This document shows, one piece after another, positions 37,251-45,674 of a stretch of 64,000 bases of DNA. The notes under the pieces are model-generated. The model did no database searches. It was not told where the DNA came from and worked only from the letters and a program-made list of their open reading frames with translations. Numbering within the stretch: position 1 is the stretch's first letter; each line of letters opens with the position of its first letter. The position numbers and the translations under genes were made by a program. The stretch comes from Sphingobacterium griseoflavum (lineage in GTDB: Bacteria; Bacteroidota; Bacteroidia; Sphingobacteriales; Sphingobacteriaceae): assembly GCF_014653155.1 (NCBI RefSeq), contig NZ_BNAF01000002.1, positions 62,001 through 126,000 of the forward strand, read 5' to 3'.

Positions 37251-38222
37251 ATGAAGAAATCGATTTTATTCCTTTCGGCAGCTGTAACCGTGTTAGCGAC
37301 TGCAGCTTGCCAAAATTTCAAAAAAGGTGATGGTGGTCTTGAATATAACATCGTAAAAGATGCCGGCGCAGAAAAAGCCCAAGCAGGCGATTTATTATCG
37401 GTAGATATGATTGTAAAATCGGATCGCAAAGATTCGTTATTACAAAGTACATACGACATCGGTTTGCCGCAGATTATCAATATTGCCCCTGATTCCATTC
37501 CAGGATTGTACGCCGGCGATTACAATTCGATGTTCAAGTTTTTGGGCGAAGGCGATAGCGCCATTTTCCGTTTGAATCTGGACACGATGGCGGCAAAAAC
37601 TGGCCAACCAAAACCGGAATTCGCCGACAAGTTTGTCACGTTTACCGTAAAGGTTAGAAAGCACTTTAAAAAAGGAACGTTGACGGATTCTGCTTTGTAT
37701 GCGCAGATTGACAATTACTTTAAAGGAGAAATTGAAGGCTTAAAGAAAGCTGAAGAAGGTAAATTGGCCAGTTACATTGCGGATAAAAAACTGGAGCCTA
37801 AGAAGACCGCTTCTGGCCTTCAGTATGTAATTGCCGAAGAGGGAAAAGGAAATAAGGTTGTTGTAGGTGATACTGCAGTGGTAAGTTATACAGGTAGACT
37901 CGTAAACGGAACCATTTTTGATACAAACAATGCGGAACTGGCAAAGAAAGAAAACAAGTTCAACCCAATGCGTCCGTATGAACCGCTACGTTTTCGTGTA
38001 GGACACGATCCTGTTATTCAAGGTTGGACGGAAGGTTTCCAATTGCTAAGCAAAGGTAGCAAAGCGACATTTTTAGTACCTTCTAGCCTAGGTTACGGCG
38101 AACGTGGCGGCGGGACCATCCCTCCATATGCACCACTCGTTTTCGAAATCGAGGTTCTTGATGTCGTCCCAGGCCCTAAAACAGACGCCCCTGCTATCGA
38201 TTCGGTCGCAACAAAAAAATAA
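37251..38222 (+). CDS. FKBP-type peptidyl-prolyl cis-trans isomerase lipoprotein
   Basis: This 323-aa protein has a lipoprotein signal (lipobox ATAAC, Cys20). A first, divergent FKBP-like half (about 30-140, lacking a clear active site) is followed by a helical linker and a canonical FKBP domain: VVSYTGRLVNGTIFDTN, VIQGWTEGFQLLSKGSKATF and LVPSSLGYGERGGGTIPPYAPLVFE in pieces. It should speed proline isomerisation during folding in the periplasm or at the outer membrane. It lies after nrnA and before a strong terminator. Confidence 0.92.
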   Translation: MKKSILFLSAAVTVLATAACQNFKKGDGGLEYNIVKDAGAEKAQAGDLLSVDMIVKSDRKDSLLQSTYDIGLPQIINIAPDSIPGLYAGDYNSMFKFLGEGDSAIFRLNLDTMAAKTGQPKPEFADKFVTFTVKVRKHFKKGTLTDSALYAQIDNYFKGEIEGLKKAEEGKLASYIADKKLEPKKTASGLQYVIAEEGKGNKVVVGDTAVVSYTGRLVNGTIFDTNNAELAKKENKFNPMRPYEPLRFRVGHDPVIQGWTEGFQLLSKGSKATFLVPSSLGYGERGGGTIPPYAPLVFEIEVLDVVPGPKTDAPAIDSVATKK

Positions 38223-38244
38223 AAATTTTATCAATTTGATAATG

Positions 38245-38279
38245 AAAACGCAAGATTACTAAAAGTCTTGCGTTTTTTT
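38245..38279 (+). terminator. Terminator of the nrnA-FKBP transcript
   Basis: An 11-bp perfect stem (38245-38255 with 38266-38276) with a 10-nt loop and a T7 tail, 22 bp after the FKBP stop. Confidence 0.9.
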
Positions 38280-38338
38280 GTTGTAATTAGGTCTTCTAAT
38301 GCGAAAAGCCTAATTTAGCGAGCATTATCAACAGCATT

Positions 38339-39121
38339 ATGTCCACTAAACCCTATACCCTAACCGACACGCATACACATATCTATTATCATCCAGTGGG
38401 GATCGCACTGGACGAACAGCTTGCTCGGTGCTTCGAAAAAGGGATAGATCGCTTGTTTTTACCGAATGTGGATAGTGCATCCATGGATAGCGTATTGGCA
38501 GCGTCCAAAGCGTACCCCGACAACTGCTTTCCGATGTTGGGTTTGCATCCCTGTTCAGTGAAAGCTAATTTTAGGGAGGAGTTACAGGTTATCGAAAAAA
38601 CGTTGGCCAAGCAAACTGTTTATGCTATAGGAGAAATTGGCCTTGATTTATATTGGGATAAGACGACTCTACCTTGGCAGAAAGAAGCCTTTCGTATACA
38701 GGTAGATTGGGCCAAGTCGTTGGGTTTACCCATAGACATACATTGCCGCGAAGCGTTTGACGAACTATTTGCATTGCTAGTCGAACTGCAGGATGACAAG
38801 TTGTTCGGCATTCTACACTGTTTCACCGGAACATTGGAGCAAGCTCATAGAGCAATTGACCTCGGTTTTTCATTAGGTATAGGCGGTGTGGTAACGTTTA
38901 AAAAATCTGGATTGGATGCCGTCGTTCGCGAGATTGATATGGCGCATATCGTTTTAGAAACCGATGCGCCCTACCTTGCGCCTGTACCCTTCCGTGGGAA
39001 GGAAAATGAGAGCAGTTACTTGGCGTACATTGCACAGAAAGTAGCTGATATCAAAGAAATGGACATTCGACATATCGCTGCTATTAGTACAGCAAATTCA
39101 AAAAAAATATTCGGTATATAG
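38339..39121 (+). CDS. tatD: TatD family metal-dependent DNase
   Basis: This 260-aa TIM-barrel hydrolase has metal ligands in TDTHTHIYY, the Glu of AIGEIGLDLYW, His of IDIHCREAF, His of LHCFTGTLEQA, and the final Asp in LETDAPYLAPVP. Family members are 3'-5' exonucleases or D-aminoacyl hydrolases acting on damaged DNA; the exact substrate is not readable. It is 9 bp before ansA, so the two are likely co-transcribed. Confidence 0.93.
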   Translation: MSTKPYTLTDTHTHIYYHPVGIALDEQLARCFEKGIDRLFLPNVDSASMDSVLAASKAYPDNCFPMLGLHPCSVKANFREELQVIEKTLAKQTVYAIGEIGLDLYWDKTTLPWQKEAFRIQVDWAKSLGLPIDIHCREAFDELFALLVELQDDKLFGILHCFTGTLEQAHRAIDLGFSLGIGGVVTFKKSGLDAVVREIDMAHIVLETDAPYLAPVPFRGKENESSYLAYIAQKVADIKEMDIRHIAAISTANSKKIFGI

Positions 39122-39130
39122 CGCTTCACC

Positions 39131-40153
39131 ATGCATAACATATTCATTATTTACACAGGCGGTACAATAGGGATGGTGAAAGATCCTGACACCGGAACAT
39201 TTGTGCCTTTCGATTTCGAGCTGATTGCGCGGAACTTACCCGATTTGGCGCGTCTAAATTATAAATTGACGGTACATTCCTTTACACCGATCATTGACTC
39301 GTCAAATATGAAGCCCTCCATTTGGGTGGAGATGGCACAAATCATAAAAAACAATTACGACCACTATGATGGATTTGTGATTCTACATGGATCGGATACG
39401 ATGTCGTTCTCTGCATCCATCTTAAGTTTTATGCTGGAAGGATTGCAGAAGCCAGTTATCCTCTCCGGATCGCAGTTGCCAATCGGAGAAATCCGAACAG
39501 ATGCCCGCGAGAATATGATGACCGCTTTGGAAATTGCATCGGCAAAAGAAAACGGAAAATCGATCATACAAGAGGTTTGCATTCTTTTCGACAACAAACT
39601 CTTTCGAGGAAACAGATCCTTTAAATACAACTCCGCGAAGTTCGAAGCATTCCGCTCGCCTAATTATCCCGTGCTTGCCGAAGCGGGCATTCATATCAAC
39701 TACAACAGGGAGGCTTTGTTGGACAATACCGACAAACAGTTTATCATGCATACGCAGTTAGATAACCACGTAGGGGTGTTAAAGCTATTCCCCGGCATCA
39801 GTCCCAAATTCATTCAATCGATCTTGGACGCCGACGTACGGAGCATCGTTATGGAGACTTTCGGTTCTGGAAACACAATGACTGACGGTTGGTTTTTGGA
39901 AATGCTTGCCAAAGCCGTTGACCGAGGTAAAAACATCTTGGATATTTCGCAATGTAAAGTTGGTTCCGTCGAACTGGGGCGCTATGAAACGTCGCAGGGT
40001 TTGAAAGCGATTGGCATTTTAAATGGTTACGATATGACTTTCGAAGCTGCTGTCACGAAGCTGATGTATCTCCAGGGGCATTTTAAGGACCAGGAATCAG
40101 TAGCGTTTTGGATAGAGCAAGACATTCGTGGAGAACTTACAGTAAACGATTGA
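39131..40153 (+). CDS. ansA: Type I (cytosolic) L-asparaginase
   Basis: This 340-aa enzyme hydrolyses L-asparagine to aspartate and ammonia. It shows the first active-site motif IYTGGTIGMVKD and the second GFVILHGSDTMSFSAS, with Thr nucleophiles in both, plus SGSQLPIGEIRTDAREN and METFGSGNTM. No signal peptide is present, fitting the cytosolic type I enzyme (338 aa in E. coli). It ends a tatD-ansA unit with a bidirectional terminator after it. Confidence 0.94.
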   Translation: MHNIFIIYTGGTIGMVKDPDTGTFVPFDFELIARNLPDLARLNYKLTVHSFTPIIDSSNMKPSIWVEMAQIIKNNYDHYDGFVILHGSDTMSFSASILSFMLEGLQKPVILSGSQLPIGEIRTDARENMMTALEIASAKENGKSIIQEVCILFDNKLFRGNRSFKYNSAKFEAFRSPNYPVLAEAGIHINYNREALLDNTDKQFIMHTQLDNHVGVLKLFPGISPKFIQSILDADVRSIVMETFGSGNTMTDGWFLEMLAKAVDRGKNILDISQCKVGSVELGRYETSQGLKAIGILNGYDMTFEAAVTKLMYLQGHFKDQESVAFWIEQDIRGELTVND

Positions 40154-40187
40154 CGTCCCTAAGCAAGGATATTACCTAAAAAGTTTC

Positions 40188-40218
40188 AAATTCCCGACTG
40201 CCCGAAGGTCGGGAATTT
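40188..40218. terminator. Bidirectional terminator between ansA and the DUF1275 gene
   Basis: An 11-bp perfect stem (AAATTCCCGAC 40188-40198 with GTCGGGAATTT 40208-40218) closes a 9-nt loop. The right arm's last base (40218) is the final base of the DUF1275 stop codon (40218-40220), so it serves both convergent transcripts. Confidence 0.82.
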
Positions 40219-40967
40219 TATGCGGAACAAGCCTCTTTATGCCTTCTGTCAAACAGGTGCTTCACGCGGGTTAACTTGTAAAAGTCATACAGCGCAATGA
40301 CCAATAAAATGAGACAGGTGAGGTAAAATGTACCGTTTTCTAAATATAAGTAGCCAATGCCTGCAAACACACCTCCACAGACGTAAGCAGTCATGATGGT
40401 CAATAGCAAATGGAATTTATCGACCAACGCCTTATTTTGTCTATTTTGACGTTTACTAAACATGGAAACCAAAATCGCTAAGTCGGTTGTTAGCCCGGTC
40501 AAGTGGGTGGTTTTCACGACCGAATTTGAAATGCTTGCGGTTAGTCCGTTTTGCAGTCCCATGGCAAAGAGCAGTGCAGCGACCAGAAACTCTGTCTCCT
40601 GTAAAGAGTTTGTGTAAAAAAAGTCGAGATACAGTCCCACGAAAAGGATGCTCAAAAATTCCAATACGACCGGAATAGCATGGGATATATATTGGCTCCA
40701 CCGGCCTCGGCCCTGCACAATGACGAGATTGGAGAGGAAGCTACCGGTGAAAAAGAGGGAAATCCACAAAAGCACGACAGCTCCTTGGTACCAGTTGCCT
40801 TTACTGAGTTCTTGTGCGAAAACCGCATAGTAGCCCGTAACGTTAGAGGTGAACGCAAAAAACACGGTCACCGAGGCAACGTTGACCATGCCTGCAGAAA
40901 AAGCGGTCAATGCCCCCAACTTCACATTATCGCTTTGCGTACGATGATTACTATATTTTCTCAGCAT
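40218..40967 (-). CDS. DUF1275 (YoaK-like) integral membrane protein
   Basis: This 249-aa protein of about six TM helices matches DUF1275. It contains GALTAFSAGMVNVASVTVFF near the N-terminus, TSNVTGYYAVFAQEL, and the diagnostic GLQNGLTASISNSVVKTTHLTG in pieces, then GLTTDLAILVSMF. Function is unknown in the family. Its start overlaps the upstream 164-aa membrane protein by 17 bp, so it is the third gene of a coupled set with the UspA-like gene. Confidence 0.88.
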   Translation of the reverse strand: MLRKYSNHRTQSDNVKLGALTAFSAGMVNVASVTVFFAFTSNVTGYYAVFAQELSKGNWYQGAVVLLWISLFFTGSFLSNLVIVQGRGRWSQYISHAIPVVLEFLSILFVGLYLDFFYTNSLQETEFLVAALLFAMGLQNGLTASISNSVVKTTHLTGLTTDLAILVSMFSKRQNRQNKALVDKFHLLLTIMTAYVCGGVFAGIGYLYLENGTFYLTCLILLVIALYDFYKLTRVKHLFDRRHKEACSA

Positions 40968-41445
40968 ATCGACCAGTAGGATCTTTTCTCTCTAATACAA
41001 TCTCTATGATACCTTTGACCTGCAGATCAAAATTAAGGTGTAACACGAGTCTTTCCGCACTTATCTGCTGGATTTGAAAACTTTCGATGGGTTTACCATT
41101 TTTTCGTAGTTCCAAAACATGTCCTCGACCTTTAATGAGCCATTTTAAGTCCCGATTTGCGCTTGCATCCGCTGCATAGAGCGTCCGATCTTCTCCAAAC
41201 TTCCATACACCCAAGTGCAGTTCTTCAACATCTCGTAGAATTTCTTTTCTTAAACCTTCTTGCAACTGCGAACTTGATGCCAATTCTGGCGAAGCATTGT
41301 CTTTCTCTAGACGCCACTCTTTCTCTACCCACTCCCCTTGAATCAGACGTTCCGGGCTTTCGTAATAAATCACCACCAAACTGCTGCCAATCAACAATGA
41401 GGCAATAAATGCATACATTACTATAACAAGTCTATCTCTACTCAT
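40951..41445 (-). CDS. Single-pass membrane protein of unknown function
   Basis: I do not recognise this 164-aa protein. It has a short basic N-terminus and one TM helix (LVIVMYAFIASLLIGSSLVVIYY in pieces, about 5-28). A probably periplasmic beta-rich domain follows, with GVWKFGEDRTLYAADASA and GIIEIVLERKDP, recalling lipocalin-like or DUF-type domains that measure fit to a template, but without a clear family match. It overlaps both neighbours (8 bp and 17 bp), so translational coupling is likely. Confidence 0.7.
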   Translation of the reverse strand: MSRDRLVIVMYAFIASLLIGSSLVVIYYESPERLIQGEWVEKEWRLEKDNASPELASSSQLQEGLRKEILRDVEELHLGVWKFGEDRTLYAADASANRDLKWLIKGRGHVLELRKNGKPIESFQIQQISAERLVLHLNFDLQVKGIIEIVLERKDPTGRYAEKI

Positions 41446-41959
41446 AGCTAACCCTCCAATCTTTCCTGAAAAAGAAGCTATCCATGCTATCTATTCCTTC
41501 GACCACTTGTTTCTCTAAACTCACTGGTATAGTGGCTACACCAATATGATATACATGTTCTTTTAATAATTCCGTGATATCAAAGACGTTGCGTTCCTTG
41601 GAGGCAAATGTATATCCTTCTGGCAATACAATATGCGTAACGCGACTTCCTTTGAAATAGTTTCGTAAATACCGACTGTTTCTTGATATCAGTAAATCGC
41701 AATACATACCAACCAAATTGTTTTTAAAGCGGGATCTGATCATCTCGCAGCCCTTGATAAAGTCCGCGCTTTCCAGTCGAGCCAAGTGATCTTCTTTTGT
41801 GATGCCTAGGAGGCTTGTAATGGAATCTCCGATATCATATCCACAAGCAAGCACAAGCTCTACTTTCCGATCTGTACGTTTCTCCATGAAGTCTAAGACG
41901 ATACGAAGGGAATATACACTGAAATCAGTCGGAATGAGAACACATGCTACATTTTCCAT
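41438..41959 (-). CDS. UspA-like cytosolic protein
   Basis: This 173-aa protein starts with a UspA-type strand-helix, VACVLIPTDFSVYSLRIVLDF, and later SRVTHIVLPEGYTF, consistent with the alpha/beta universal stress protein fold. The ATP-binding GxxGxxxxG motif of classical Usp is not evident, so it may not bind nucleotide. I start at the ATG at 41959 rather than a TTG 18 bp upstream. It heads a three-gene overlapping operon with the membrane protein and DUF1275 gene. Confidence 0.65.
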   Translation of the reverse strand: MENVACVLIPTDFSVYSLRIVLDFMEKRTDRKVELVLACGYDIGDSITSLLGITKEDHLARLESADFIKGCEMIRSRFKNNLVGMYCDLLISRNSRYLRNYFKGSRVTHIVLPEGYTFASKERNVFDITELLKEHVYHIGVATIPVSLEKQVVEGIDSMDSFFFRKDWRVSYE

Positions 41960-41974
41960 ACTTTGCCATTTTTT

Positions 41975-41982
41975 CAAATATA
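41975..41982 (-). promoter_or_regulatory. -7 box upstream of the UspA-like operon
   Basis: TATATTTG on the minus strand is a full TAnnTTTG match 15 bp before the ATG. A TTTC at 42006-42009 is 23 bp upstream, a weak -33. Confidence 0.5.
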
Positions 41983-42150
41983 CAGTAGTACCATAGCAAT
42001 GGGATGAAACACAGATTAGTTTTCCATTAGACTTTTAGCATAATCGTTAAAATAAGATTAGAAACGGTTGCCAGATTAAAGCAGTATTAAAAATGGCGGT
42101 ATTGCAGAGAGCGATGCACTATTTCTTCTGCATCAGCCTTTCAACGTTGG

Positions 42151-43509
42151 CTACAACAGTCTGCTGTCTATACTAGGCAACTCAATGCGGACGGTAGTAC
42201 CTTTGCCTAATGTGGAAGCCACGGAGAGCTGACCGTTGTGCATTTTGATGATGTTACGCGCGAGTGGAAGGCCGATGCCATAACCTGAAAAGTTTGCCGT
42301 GTTAGACGCTCGGAAATACGGATCATAGATGAACGACATTTCTTCTGCAGGAATTCCAATACCTTCATCCCGAATAAGTATCAACACCCCCTTATCGAAA
42401 GCACCCAACGCCACATAGGCCGTATGGTTGGTTGAATATTTGCAAGCGTTGGAAACGACATTGGAAATAGCCAGTTGCAAAAGTGGGGCAGATCCATTTA
42501 CCTTCAACTTTATACTGTCATCGGGCAGCATACTGAAGTCCGTTTTGATGTGGAAGTGTTCATTTATAGCTTTTACAGTCATTTCGGCATCCATGATAAT
42601 TTGGTCAATGCGTACAGGTTTAAAGTTAAGGTTGTTATTTTCAAAGCCTGTACGGGCCAATAGCAACAATGCACTAGTTTTTTTCTCCAAATTCTCCGCC
42701 GCATCCGCAATCTTTTGTATCGAATATTTATATTCGTCGACATTGCGTTGCTTTGACAACGCCAAATCAGCGATACCGATAATGGAAGTGAGCGGGGTGT
42801 TCAACTCGTGGGATGCATTACTTATAAAATTTTTCTGCGTTTCGAAAGAGGTTTCAATTCGCGTCAGCATTTGGTTAAATGTATCGGCAAGTTTGCTCAG
42901 CACCCCGCTATCTCGCCCCACAGTAAGCCTCAGGTAAAGATTTTCCGAACCTATTTTCTCTACCTCACCGATCAATTCGCTGATCGGCTTTATAAAAGAG
43001 CGTTTAACCAATAAGGAAATGACGACCACAAAAAGTACCCCCAGCAGAAGTGCTACAATCAAGAGATTTCGAAGATAGTTCAGGTGATGGGTGTAGAAAT
43101 AATTTTCGGCGGAAACGCCGAGTATATAATGTCGACCCTTTTGGAAATAATACTTTGTAGCATAGAATGTATTGCCAATCTTGAAATTGCTCGTGCCGGT
43201 CTTATCGATATGCTTCCATAGCTTTTTATCGAAACCACTGCTATGTATGATCTTGCCACTGGCATCCAGTTCCACAATAAATTCACGCTGCTTATTCAGT
43301 TCTTCGACGTAGCTCAAAGACCATCCAGTTGCAACACTTTTGCCGTAGAACATTTCTTCGGCAGCGAGGTTACGCCGCAATTCCAAGCGTTTATAGAAGT
43401 CTGAAAACGCAAAATTTGTAATGGAATACATAATAAACACCACAAAGGACGCTGTGTATACTACCAAAATGGCAATCAAGGAATACAGGATTTTGTTGTA
43501 ATTACGCAT
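42151..43509 (-). CDS. Sensor histidine kinase (HAMP, HisKA, HATPase)
   Basis: This 452-aa inner-membrane kinase has an N-terminal TM helix (about 9-31), a periplasmic sensor of about 110 residues, a second TM (about 148-170), a HAMP linker, and a DHp H-box (NFISNASHELNTPLTSIIG). The ATP-binding domain has the N-box (ISNVVSNACKYS), G1 (IRDEGIGIP), F and G2 (FSGYGIGLPLARNI) boxes. It starts at TGATG, overlapping its response regulator's stop by one base. The stimulus is unknown. Nothing recognisable lies in the 190 bp after it. Confidence 0.93.
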   Translation of the reverse strand: MRNYNKILYSLIAILVVYTASFVVFIMYSITNFAFSDFYKRLELRRNLAAEEMFYGKSVATGWSLSYVEELNKQREFIVELDASGKIIHSSGFDKKLWKHIDKTGTSNFKIGNTFYATKYYFQKGRHYILGVSAENYFYTHHLNYLRNLLIVALLLGVLFVVVISLLVKRSFIKPISELIGEVEKIGSENLYLRLTVGRDSGVLSKLADTFNQMLTRIETSFETQKNFISNASHELNTPLTSIIGIADLALSKQRNVDEYKYSIQKIADAAENLEKKTSALLLLARTGFENNNLNFKPVRIDQIIMDAEMTVKAINEHFHIKTDFSMLPDDSIKLKVNGSAPLLQLAISNVVSNACKYSTNHTAYVALGAFDKGVLILIRDEGIGIPAEEMSFIYDPYFRASNTANFSGYGIGLPLARNIIKMHNGQLSVASTLGKGTTVRIELPSIDSRLL

Positions 43510-44216
43510 CAGTTTTCAATCTTTAGCACATAACCCATACCAATAACGGTTTGGATAGCTTTAATCGGCGTGACCTTCTCGATTTTCTTGCGCAGGTAGT
43601 TTACATATACATCCACAACATTGGAACCTATATCGAAATTGATCCCCCAAACTTTATCCAATAGCTCGCTACGTTCAAACACCTTTTGGGGAGACTGTAT
43701 AAAGAGCAGAAGAAGGCGATATTCCGTCGATGTGAGGTTTAATTCCTGTCCGTCGGCATAAGCGATTTTCTTGTAGTCGTCTATCTGCAAAAATTTATAG
43801 CGAAATACGCGCTTTTCCACGGATTGCACCTGTTTAGTTATCTCCTGTTTGCGGCGGATAAGGGTGCGCACCCGGGCCTTAAGCTCGATCAACTTGAAAG
43901 GTTTGGACAAATAGTCATCGGCCCCGCTATCCAAGCCCAGTACGACGTTCTCCGGACTACCCAATGCAGTGACCATCAGTATAGGCAAATCTGTATATCC
44001 CAGCACACGGAAGTTCTTACAAATATCCAAGCCGTTCATTTCGGGTAACAAAACGTCAAGGATGACCAGATCTATAGGATTATTTTGTAACGTATGCAAA
44101 GCATCCTCATATTTTTTTGCATGCAATACCTTATAACCGTCTTCCTCCAGCCCTTGCATAATGACCTCCGCCACATTTTTCTCATCTTCTACTAATAGTA
44201 TACGCTGTCCGTCCAT
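43509..44216 (-). CDS. OmpR-family response regulator
   Basis: This 235-aa protein has a receiver domain (RILLVEDEKNVAE, phospho-acceptor D54 in LVILDVLLPEMNG, K in YLSKPFK) and a winged-helix DNA-binding domain (LNLTSTEYRLLLLFIQSP, ERSELLDKVWG, VDVYVNYLRKKI, GMGYVLK). It is the cognate regulator of the kinase encoded directly after it. The regulated genes are unknown; nearby candidates are the DinB/SRPBCC pair and the SusCD pair. Confidence 0.94.
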   Translation of the reverse strand: MDGQRILLVEDEKNVAEVIMQGLEEDGYKVLHAKKYEDALHTLQNNPIDLVILDVLLPEMNGLDICKNFRVLGYTDLPILMVTALGSPENVVLGLDSGADDYLSKPFKLIELKARVRTLIRRKQEITKQVQSVEKRVFRYKFLQIDDYKKIAYADGQELNLTSTEYRLLLLFIQSPQKVFERSELLDKVWGINFDIGSNVVDVYVNYLRKKIEKVTPIKAIQTVIGMGYVLKIEN

Positions 44217-44473
44217 AGAAATTATCTTTGCTGCTTTGGTTTATAAATAGCTAAAATATGATATTTCCATGGATAATTGATAAGCTGGCTAATGCTAAAC
44301 CCTAAAAAAATATATTCACGTACCCGATAATCTCCAGTAGCATAAGTGGGCATTAAACCTGACCGATATCCTAACTCGATCCGTCGTTATCAAAAATCTT
44401 GTCTTATGCAAAGAACAGGAGAACAAAAAAAACTTATACTTGTCTTAGACAAACAATTGCTAATGTTTCGAAC

Positions 44474-44482
44474 TGTGGATAA
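44474..44482 (-). other. Isolated DnaA-box consensus upstream of the DinB-like gene
   Basis: TGTGGATAA is the exact inverse of TTATCCACA, 24 bp before the ATG. It is a single copy in a 289-bp intergenic region that otherwise shows only A/T-rich sequence. Chance occurrence is plausible. Confidence 0.25.
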
Positions 44483-44505
44483 ATCAAATCTTTAAACAAG
44501 ATCAA

Positions 44506-45162
44506 ATGAAAAAAAACGTTATCAGCTGGTTATTAAGCTGCTCCATGCTCCCCTTGCTCGTTATCGCATTATCCTTTAGCGCGGTAGAAAAGACCAATGA
44601 AATTTATGCAATCGAAAAAGAGACACCGCCAGCTATCGATTCTTTATTACAATATTTCGAAGAGACGACAACAGACCTGACGACGCAAATACGGGGTCTC
44701 TCGGCACAGCAACTGGCTTTTAAACCTACGCCAGAAAAATGGTCTATAAGCCAATGTCTGGAGCATATCATCCTTTCCGAAACTATGCTATTCAAGATGG
44801 CAAAAGATGAGCTGCAAAAGGCGCCGCAACCACAGCGCCGCAAAGAAGTGAAAGTCTCGGACGAAGCGCTGATACAGATGATGGGCGACCGTACGCAAAA
44901 ATTCCAAGCGCCACAGGAACTACAGCCAGTAGGAAAATATACAGATAGCGAAACAGCATTAGCAGAGCTCGCAGCCGCGCGTGCCCCTATCCTAGCTTAT
45001 ATCAGACAGGCGGATGAACAGGATCTGCGAAACCATATCAGTGAGTATCCCACTGGAACAGTAAACGGATATCAAAACCTTCTTTTTATTGCTGCGCATA
45101 TGGCGCGGCATATCAAACAGATCGAAGAAATAAAAATGAACAAAGATTTTCCAAAAAAATAG
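44506..45162 (+). CDS. Exported DinB-like protein
   Basis: This 218-aa protein has an N-terminal signal peptide or anchor (VISWLLSCSMLPLLVIALSF) and a DinB/YfiT-like four-helix domain. LSAQQLAFKPTPEKWSISQCLEHI carries the first His, and AAHMARHIKQI supplies the other two metal ligands in the usual spacing. DinB-fold proteins include thiol-dependent metalloenzymes; the substrate is unknown. An exported version is less common than the cytosolic form. It is 1 bp before the SRPBCC gene, clearly one transcript. Confidence 0.85.
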   Translation: MKKNVISWLLSCSMLPLLVIALSFSAVEKTNEIYAIEKETPPAIDSLLQYFEETTTDLTTQIRGLSAQQLAFKPTPEKWSISQCLEHIILSETMLFKMAKDELQKAPQPQRRKEVKVSDEALIQMMGDRTQKFQAPQELQPVGKYTDSETALAELAAARAPILAYIRQADEQDLRNHISEYPTGTVNGYQNLLFIAAHMARHIKQIEEIKMNKDFPKK

Positions 45163-45163
45163 C

Positions 45164-45613
45164 ATGAAAAAATCGACATACAACATCGACATACAAGCCG
45201 GACGCGCGCATGTATTTCAAACTATGCTACAGCGAGAAACTTACCGGCTATGGACGGCAGCATTCCATCCAGCGTCCGATTTTGAGGGTGGCTGGAACAA
45301 AGGAGACAAAATTTATTTCCTAGGACCTTCGGAAGATGGAAAACGTCAGGGGATGATCGCAGAAATTGCAGAACATATCCCCGACGCATTCATATCCATC
45401 AGGCATTATGGCATGCTCGATGGAGAGGAAGAAATTACGACGGGCGAAAAAATTGAGCAGTGGGCTGGTGCAATCGAAAACTATACCTTTGAGGAAAAGA
45501 ATGGCAATACTACGTTAACGGTGGATGTCGATACCGCCGACGAGTATATAGCGTATTTCGACGATACATGGCCTCGAGCACTTCAAAAGCTAAAGGAGCT
45601 TTGCGAAAATTAA
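45164..45613 (+). CDS. SRPBCC (AHSA1-like) domain protein
   Basis: This 149-aa cytosolic protein is a START-like SRPBCC fold: N-terminal YNIDIQAGRAHVFQTMLQRE, the WTAAFHPASDFEGGWNKGDKI turn in pieces, and a long C-terminal helix (WPRALQKLKELCEN). Such proteins bind small hydrophobic ligands or act as polyketide cyclase-like enzymes or Hsp90-activator homologues; the ligand is unknown. It directly follows the DinB-like gene. Confidence 0.85.
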   Translation: MKKSTYNIDIQAGRAHVFQTMLQRETYRLWTAAFHPASDFEGGWNKGDKIYFLGPSEDGKRQGMIAEIAEHIPDAFISIRHYGMLDGEEEITTGEKIEQWAGAIENYTFEEKNGNTTLTVDVDTADEYIAYFDDTWPRALQKLKELCEN

Positions 45614-45616
45614 CAA

Positions 45617-45656
45617 GGGGTGATGCGTATATTTTTGACAACATATACACCACCCC
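45617..45656. terminator. Imperfect hairpin between convergent SRPBCC and SusD genes
   Basis: GGGGTG (45617-45622) pairs with CACCCC (45651-45656) and inner GTATAT (45627-45632) with ATATAC (45643-45648), with a bulge between. No strong T-tract follows, so termination strength is uncertain. Confidence 0.4.
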
Positions 45657-45674
45657 AGCTGTTATTTATGTACC

